From positions 188,856 through 252,855 of the forward strand of contig JAVYIG010002377.1 in the NCBI GenBank assembly GCA_035222895.1: a DNA stretch of 64,000 nt. Direction: 5' to 3'. This DNA comes from Strongylocentrotus droebachiensis. Taxonomy: Eukaryota > Echinodermata > Echinoidea > Camarodonta > Strongylocentrotidae. The notes beneath the pieces are model-generated. The model was given only the letters and a program-made list of their open reading frames with translations. It made no database searches and was not told where the DNA came from. Below, one piece after another: positions 40,801 to 49,800 of this stretch. Position 1 is the first letter of the stretch; each line of letters opens with the position of its first letter. Made by a program: the position numbers and the translations under genes.

Positions 40801-43800
40801 AAATTTCACAAATGTTGCCATGTTTTACCTTGTTCAGTAACAATAACATTAATATTTAAATTTGATAAAAAGAGAGAAGAGATTGAAACTTAGGTTCATC
40901 TACATGTATATCAAATTTACACTGTTACATACAAAATTGTGTACACAAACGAAAGAAATCAATACAAATAATCAGGCTGTTTTGGAGGGTTGGGTAGAAA
41001 GTTACCAAGTGCCTAGAATTACCTGCCAAGCATTTGTAATGACATCCTCCTGACTCCCATCTCCGTCACGTCTGCACTCCTCTTGGCATAGTGATGTCTA
41101 ACGCTGGAGCTATGGATGCCTTCATAGTGGTGTAACACATGGTGTAAGCTACCTGTTTGAAAGATTTATAATTAAATAAGAGTTCCATTAGTCATTTGTA
41201 AACTACATTACAAGCATTTATGCTTTCTTAGCAGTCAGGTAAAATAACCACCATCACCATCTATAGTAGGGTGTCTGATCGCGCACCCGATGTTGTGTGC
41301 TAAAACCCGTCCCATAGAGATTGCACGCATCCCTATGTGATCTACGTGCAGAGATGCTAACCTCTTGACACAAAAAAACAGACTGAGTATCCTAAAAAAT
41401 CAGATTTTCACGAAAACTTGACACTACCAATGGCCGGTTGGCCCCGGGAAAATGTGATACTGGTACGTACAGTCAAGTAAAATGTTTGCTCTCTGACTCT
41501 CTCATTAAAATTTTAAAAGAAAATTGTAAAGCAAAGTTTTTGTTGGGGCTGCAGGGGTTTACTTGTTCATGTTTTAATGCGATTCCGTGGTTTTATACCG
41601 TATTTGCCGGTGTAAAGGCCGCAGTATTTTCGGGTGAGAAAAAATCAAAAAGTCGGGGTGCGGCGTATACGCAACAACAACATAATTCAGCGGTCAAAAC
41701 ATCACGTCCATTTGCACGTATGGGACTATATGAACGGTAGCATGACTAGACAACGGTACAGGACAATTCTAGAATAACTCCACACAACTTACCGACAATT
41801 TTATGTTGCATAGTTGACATGAAGACGAAAAACTTATTTTTCTAATAAAATCTGCCGATAGATATAGATCTAAGTCCGTACCATTGCATCGCCAAAAAGT
41901 AAAAAAAGGGACAGGCCGTTACTTACGGAGCTAGCTGCCGCGCAACGCAACTGCGCAGGTCGGAAAACGCTATTTCGGATTACACCGCACATCGAGGTAG
42001 GGGTATTGTAGGATACCAAATCTGCGTACGATACAGTACTAGCTTAAAAGTCGATGAAGATCTGCTAAATTATGATCATTTTTGAGGTTAACTTCTTGTT
42101 GATTTATAAGAATATTGATGAATTTGGTATAGTTTGTAAAAAAAAAAGAGTGTTCTACAAGAAAATTACGATCATTTTGTTTGGTCCGTTTTTTTTTTCT
42201 CTCTCTTTTTTTTTTTTTTTTTTTTTTTTTTCCTCTACAAAATGTCAAAGTTGGGAGTGCGGCCTATACGGCGGTGCGGCCTTTACGCCGGCAAATACGG
42301 TAGTTATTTTGAAGAATTTTTTTTTTTTTTTTTAAATGGTGTTTTTTTGTTTTTTTTGAAAAATCGTATTTTAAGAGATGATATCGTATTATCGTACTCT
42401 TATTATCGTACTAAATACGATTAAATCGTACTGGTTGGCACCTCTGTACGTGCATTGCGCGACCATGCAAAATTGGTCAATGATTTTATGAAGAAATTGA
42501 AATTAAAACCTTAATTACTCGTGATCCTGAAGATGAAACTCAATAAATGTGGTGTCATATGAAAGAGCAAGTTTTTCTCCATATTCCCCATAGGGTGCCA
42601 CCCCCGGAATTCTAAAAATATCTTGGTCAAAACAGCGATTGAAATGTTGTTTGCATCCTAGATTCCTAGCTCCAAAATTTGCCACTTTCCTGAGCCGCGC
42701 CCCCGCAGCTTAAGTAGGACTAGTGCTGTAAGTCAGACACTATGTTCGTGTTCGGTTCGGTTCGGCAGAGTTCGGCAATTTTTCACCCAAACTTGGTTCG
42801 GTTCAGGGTACGGTAATATAATAGCAAGCAGCGTTATAGCCACGGCCCGACCAGCACGCAGGACTTCTGCCCACTCCTGATGAAAAACACTGCTTCCGAC
42901 CAGCACGAATTTCACATTAAAAAACTGCTCTAAACGTAATTATTTGTGAAGAAAAGTACCACTTACATTCGTATTTCCGTCTTGAATCGTGTTTTATTTT
43001 CAATTTTAAAAGAATCATGTTGTCAATTTGTCAATAAATGATATTTGTTAAAGATTTTCCGAGACGGTTATTGTCTAATGTTAGAGTCACGAAAGCTGCC
43101 ATCTCAAATAGTGACTCAGGCTCGTCAAGTTTTTAGTTTAAATAGGAAAAATATAAAATCCCTATTTTTTCCTGAATAAATAAATACCATACTATAATAT
43201 ATATTTATATAATTATTTATATTGTAATTTTTTTTTGTGGAATGGGTTTGAGCTGAACTTGTTTTGATCACGCACATGTATTCTTGTTTATGGCTTGCGA
43301 CGTAGCATGGTCAGGAATTGGGATTTAAATGGCGCCAGTGAAGTCGCGCCCACCACTGGATAGGCATACATGTAAATCACAAAGGCGGAAATGGGGAAAA
43401 AGTAAATATAAAATGAGCAATCATGACATGAAAATTAGGAACAAAATGACAAGTTTATTAGATTGGAAAACGTTTACATTTTTCGGCCTTTGCGTTCGGT
43501 TCGGTTCGGAAGTGCCATGTTCGGCGAACTATCGTTCGGTTTGGCGGTTTGGCTACAGCACTAAGTAGGACTAGACGTAAGGATAATGTCCAAGTGCTTT
43601 TTTTTTTGCTAGCACCAAGGGATCATTCGCCGCAACAGTTTGTAAATACTCTTCCCACATTTTTTGAATCAGCTAATTAGGGAAGCGTAGGCTCCGCTCA
43701 GTCCAAACCATGGTTACATCGCGTAACATCTGCGCGTATAGTGAATGAAAGTATGGATAGCCATTCGCACAATAAAACCCGTTATAGTCAATGGCAAATA

Positions 43801-46800
43801 TCACGGAGACAACGTGGCTCAAGCTGCAAGTTGCGCATAACATTCTTACATTATGCATACGCTATGCATACGCTTGCATATCGCGCGATACAGCTGTTTG
43901 GCTAAATTTGGCAAAACAACATAACTCTGCGTGTACGTCTTTTTCGTCGATTCTGACCAAAATGCTATGAATATTGCAATGTTTCGGAGGGGCGCTGTAT
44001 CTTTTGATAGAAACATCGGTGAGACTTGAAATTTGAAATGTATTGTTCTGATTACATTTTTAATTCAAATATCAAACAAAAATGGTGAAAAATCGTCTAT
44101 AGTCTAGAGCAGGCCTTCTCCACTGGCGGCGCTTGCGGTCAGTCAGGGTGGCGCGCGGCTGTTCCAAAATAATAATTAAAAAAATAAATAAATTATAAAT
44201 TAAAAAAGAAAGAAAGAAAAAATTAAAAAACTCAGCAAAATCAAAAAGTCGCAGTCGAAGTTGAGCCTAAAATGTAAGCAAGACATTTTGTTTGTTTGAT
44301 TTTCAATTCATTTTGACATTTTCTGTGTTTATTGCACCAAAATAACTACATATACAATGTAGGTCTAGATCTAGGTCTAAATTAACTTCTAGTGTAGATT
44401 TTAGCCAGGAATTGTACTAATTATTTCACATCAATATGAAATAATGATTGATGTTTTTATGGAACAAAAAGGTGTTAAAAATGCCACATCTGGGCCTTAA
44501 AAAGCCCTAAAATCCACTAGCTTCCGGGGCTTCGCTCCCTCGCAACACAGTCACCAAACATACAGTTTGGCACTTCAACCTCAATAATTTTTTGTTTTGG
44601 CGCTTCTAATAAACAAGTTGAGAAGGCCTGGTCTAGAGTCTATAGGCAGTGTAGTGGTTCAGCCTTAGCCACTACAGCTCTGGCGGCATATGCGCGTAAG
44701 TCCCGCATTAGGCGACACCCGCGGTAGTTTCCGCGGGCGTGTTTATTACTGGGAACATCAGATTGGACCTGAGACCGCACGCGACAAGTACAAACATTGT
44801 TGATTGCTCGTCTCTTCTGTCTACTGTCTACTGTCTTCTGTCTACTACTTCTACTAGCATCTCGTGGAGCTCCACTCGTCGGTATAGCTTCGAGCTTCGA
44901 CGGTACAGCTTCGAGTACAGTTAGTTCTGCAGTTTATGGTAGGACTAATCCTTATTCTAGTCGTTTATATGGTAGTTAAGATTTAGGCCCAGTAAGATAA
45001 GTTATATTCCGCTCCGGCTCTACAATGGCGTGATCGTTCTTTTCGGACTTGCGCGAGATATTTTTTTTGTAGCACACGTGTGGGTGACGCCATCTTGTTT
45101 TCATTCACTCGTGTACTTAAGGGATTTTCAATTTTGGTAAATTAATTCGTGGGGCCTTGTAAGCTTGTTTATTCCCCGTTTGTAGTTGGTTATTGCTGTA
45201 GATTAGTAGTTTAGGGACTCGTAGGGTATTTTTAGTGCTGTATTCCGATTTTTGGGTACTCATTTCCGTGTTTTGGGGATAATTTTTTGTGGTCGCACAC
45301 ATGTCCGTGCCGCCATCTTGAATACGTTCACGTGTGTTGAAGGATTTTTTTATTTTTGGAACTTTTTTCGTAGAGCCTTATAAGCTCTTAGTTTTTCAAT
45401 TCTTGTCTGCTTGGGGTTGTAGGATAGTTTTTTAGGGACTCGTTGGTATTTTTCCGGCCGTATTTCGATTTTTGGCATCGGTTCCGGTCATTTTTTTGTA
45501 CTTAAATTTGCCCACTTTTTTCTACTCACTAGACTGGTTGTACAGCCGTTTTTTGTAGTTGTGATCCTCTCGCCAGAGTTTTATACTGTGGAGATAATTC
45601 CACGGTGTTCTTTTTTGGTGAGGTATAGGGTCGTTTAAGTAGAACTTAGTAGGCTCTAATTAGACTAGTTTCAGCCCTCTCGCCGAAGTATTATTACCGT
45701 GGAGATAATTCCACGGTGTTTTTCGGTGAGGTATACTATGGGTATAGGGTTGTTTAAGTAGGAGTAGAGTATTAGTAGTGAGTAGGAGTCATTAAATTAG
45801 TTTCAACCCTCTCGCCGAAGTATTATTACCGTGGAGATAATTCCACGGTGTTTTTCGGTGAGGTATACTATGGGTATAGGGTTGTTTAAGTAGGAATTTT
45901 TTAGTAAGAAACTAAGTAAGATTATGAAAGAAACTAAGTAAGTTATTAAGTAGGCAATAGGTCTTTCCTGTAAGAAACTAAGTAAGTAAGCAAGAAGTAT
46001 TTTCCTTGAAGGAACTACGTACGTTAGTAAGTAAGCAAGAAGGAAGGATTGGGTAGGTACCTAAGTGGGATTTTGGACTGTCAGTCTTGTTTTGTATATC
46101 TGTGGATTTGGGGTTAAATCGTGGGTGGTATTTAATTTCATCTTCATTTCATCATTACTAATATTGTAGACTACGGCCATCTCGCCGAGCATTATACCGT
46201 AGAGATAGTTCCGCGGTGTTTTTCGGTGAGGTATGTTGCCGGTTTAAGTGTAGTCCTTTAGTGTTACTTAGTAGGGTTTAGTTTTGGCCCGCTCGCTGAA
46301 ACTGTTCACCGTGGAGATAATTCCGCTGTGTTTTTCGGTGAGGTTTAGGGTTCAGTATTTTCCTGTCGGGTACTTAGTAAGCTATTAGGAAACTAAGTAT
46401 TAAGTAAGCGAGAAGGAAGGATTGTTTGTGTATTTAATTTTATCATTTGGCTATTTAATCGTTGCTGATTTACAGCTGGTTATGGCCACAGAGAAGGTTA
46501 AGGTGAATTATGGGACTGAAGAGGCCTTACTGGCCGTTGTGGATAGAACTAAGTCCCACAAGATTCTTACGTGGAGGGAGCAGTGTGGGAGCTTGACGGA
46601 GGAGTTATTTTTGCAGTGTCCTCATCTCCATGAAGCTAAGGACCTGTTGCATCTATTTGATTTTGAGCCTTATAGGAAGGCGGATCGGACTGAGCAGGCA
46701 CAGAGGGAGGGGGTGGGGACTGAGCAAACCCAGTCGGTCCCGAGTCCCGAGTCCCGAGCCCCAAGTCCGGATCCTGTTCCCTATAAACATACAGTGTACC

Positions 46801-49800
46801 CCCCGCCTTCGGGTGGAGGCCCAGCTGGGCCTATAGCCGGGTCGGCGGCTGAATCACAGGTTAGGAGCTCGCCGCAACCGGCCGAGCCCTCCCCAGCCGA
46901 GCCCTCCGCCGACTACTGGCTTAGGGAAGATAGGACTCTACCTTCCAGGGAACCCCCACAGAGTAATTATGGTTATCCCCCTTCTAGGGGATCCCCTCCT
47001 ACCAATTCTGGTCCGTTTTCCGGGGTCCCCCCACGTGATAGTTATGTATATCCTTCTTCTAGGGAATCCCCTCCTACCAATTCTGGTCCGTATTCCGGGG
47101 TGCCCCCACGTGATAGTTATGTATATCCCTCTTCTAGGGAATCCCCACCAGGGGGTCAGGGGGATTACAGGCCGCAGGGGCGCCGCGATTGGCCCCCCCG
47201 TCTGCCGAGGTCGATTAGTTTTGATGGGAGGACTAGTTGGCATTCCTTTCTCAGGAAATTCACGAGCTATGCGGCGTCGTGCCACTGGAGTCCGAGGGAG
47301 TGTTTGGATGCTCTGGGCTGGTGTCTGGAAGGGTCTGCGTTGGATTGTTTTTCCAATCTTCGGGATATGGGCACTGAGTCGTATTACCCGATGTTGACAG
47401 CGATGGGGCGTCGGTTTGGGGCTACCCGATTTCCGGAGGAGGCCATAGCCGAGTTTCGGACGGCTCGCCAACTCCCGGAGGAGTCCCTCCTTGGGTGGTC
47501 CGACCGGCTCCAGGCTTTGTTTTGTGAAGCTTTTGGGTCTGACCAAAGGGGTGACGGCACTCAGATGGTATTGCAGCTATGCCAGGGTTGTACGGATAAG
47601 GCGGCGGGTTTGACCGCTCTGAATAAACGCCCGAAGTCCGTTGAAGAGGCCCTGGAGGCCATCAGGTGGGCACAACACACTCAGCGTGTTGTGTACGGGA
47701 GCGAGCCCCGCCGTTTATATCCAGCTCCTCGGCAGCAGGTGCAGCAGACTTGCCTGTACAATCAGGAGGCAGAGAGTTATGATACAGTTGAGGAGCCGGG
47801 AATTTATCGGTATAGGCAACCCTATCGTTCCCCAACAGTTTCCACAGGTCGAGATGTTCCCCGTCCGGCTCCTGTGGAGGACCGGGGGAAGGACAGTTAT
47901 GATACAGTTGAGGAGCCGGGGATTTATCGGCATAGGCAACCCTATCGTTCCCCAACAGTTTCCACAGGTCGAGATGTTCCCCGTCCGGCTCCGGCGGCGG
48001 ACCGGGGGAATGTCAGCACCCTTCTTGAGGTTCAAGGGAAGGACATAGGCAGTCTGAAGGTGGACATGAGTGGAGTGAAGAAAGAACTCTCCAGTTTGAG
48101 GACACGCATGGACAACATGGATAGTATGTTGGCGGAAGTCTTGAAGACTGTTAAGTCTTTGGAGGTTTCTATGCTGTCCCATGCCTGCTCTCTATCTCCC
48201 GTGGCTGAAGTTCCGGAAAACCTGGAGGGGTCGGAGAGCGAGGCCGATCTCCGATCTGGAAACCAAGAGGCCTACAATCAGTGAATACTAGTGTAAATAA
48301 TGTTAGTGACCCGCCTGACTCTTCGGTCGGTCCCTTGGACAAAGTAAATAATGTTAGTGACCCGCCTGACTCTTCGGTTGGTCCCTTGGACAAGGTAAAT
48401 AATGTTAGTGACCCGCCTGACTCTTCGGTCGGTCCCTTTGTCAAGGTAAATAATGTTAGTGACCCGCCTGACTCTTCGGTCGGTCCCTTTGTCAAGGTAA
48501 ATAATGTTAGTGACCCGCCTGACTCTTCGGTCGGTCCCTTTGTCCAGGTAGTTAATGTTATTGTCGGGGGGGAGGAGGTACATATGTACTATGGAACGGA
48601 TTCCAGGGCAGCCTGTATCCAGGGAGTTTGTGTCGCTAGGACGACCGTGGTGCCCCCTTCTAGTGGGAAGCGGGTGAGATGTAGGGTTGTTGGGAGTCCA
48701 GGGCTCCAGAGTAAGGACCTTTCCCTTTTCCAGCCCACCCACAGGCTCCCATTTTGGATTCCTTAGATCGTGTTTGATCGGGGAAAATAACATATTTGTC
48801 TTAAATATATATTATGGTTCACTATCAAAGCCATTCACAACGGCTCGTCCGCAAGGACATGGTGCCGGTTCCATTTTGGATTCCTCGGATCATGTTTGAT
48901 CGGGGGAAAGAACATGTTTGTTATATATATTTTAGTTCACTTTTGTTTACAGAATATGATTATGTTTTGGGGGAGTAATTCCTCTGGATCTGCTTGATGG
49001 TGTTGTGGGCCTGGGTGCCCTAAATGATATCAGGAACTTGCCGGCAGTGGCTATTGTGCCCCCGGGGGCCGAGTGGCCCAGAGAATGTAATCTTATTTTG
49101 TTGAAGTGTTTTAACCTTCTATATCATTTTCCATCTGATTTCAGTGATCTGCTTTTATCCTTCTAATACTTCTTATATGCACCGTTTGGACTGCCTGTAG
49201 GGAGCCGTTTGGCTCTCATGTGGGACTGCCCAGTTTCTGGACATTGTACCATCCAAACTGCACTTGGGGAATGGGGAGCCATTGGGCTCTTCCCCTTTTC
49301 TGCACACTTATTGCCATTCATCGTTTATGTTGATCACTCACTCTCATGCTCGGTCACCTTGGGAATTTAATGTAATGCCCCGGTTAATCCCTTATGCCCG
49401 TGCCAAGACATTTTGCAATTTGTCATTATGTATAACCGGCACGGTAAGGGTTAACTGGTATATTTCTGTTTCTTTATGACTGTAATGCCCCGGTTAATCC
49501 CTTACGCCCGTGCCAGGACTGCTATTCTTTGTCATTTACACGTGACACCGGCACGGTAAGGGTTAACTGGTATATTTCTGTTTGTAACCAGAATGGAAAC
49601 TATTATGGCTATGGGATTGGGTCTCTATACACATGTATTTTTCATAATATTTCCGGTACCAAATTTTGGAATACAGTATATTTTCAGGTATGATAAAGGC
49701 GCCCGCCCTCTGGAAAGGCCAAGACTTCACCGGTGCTGGCAGGGAGGGTCCTTGACCCATCCGCCAGCGGGAACGGCGTGACCCCGCACTGCGGTACGGG

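Noticed and set aside
42733..42915. Possible alternative ADAM17 first exon (frame starting [10 protein letters not shown])
   Set aside because: It lies inside a hAT element with exact target duplications and lacks a donor in the right phase. The exon at 50980-51031 fits far better.
46938..47546. Long minus-strand frame opposite the Gag-like ORF
   Set aside because: It is an antisense shadow of a GC-rich, repeat-containing coding region; the plus frame has the gag-type motifs.
48278..48793. Minus-strand repeat frame over the 51-bp units
   Set aside because: Any in-frame repeat array is open on both strands. The plus-strand frame overlaps Gag and is the more economical reading.
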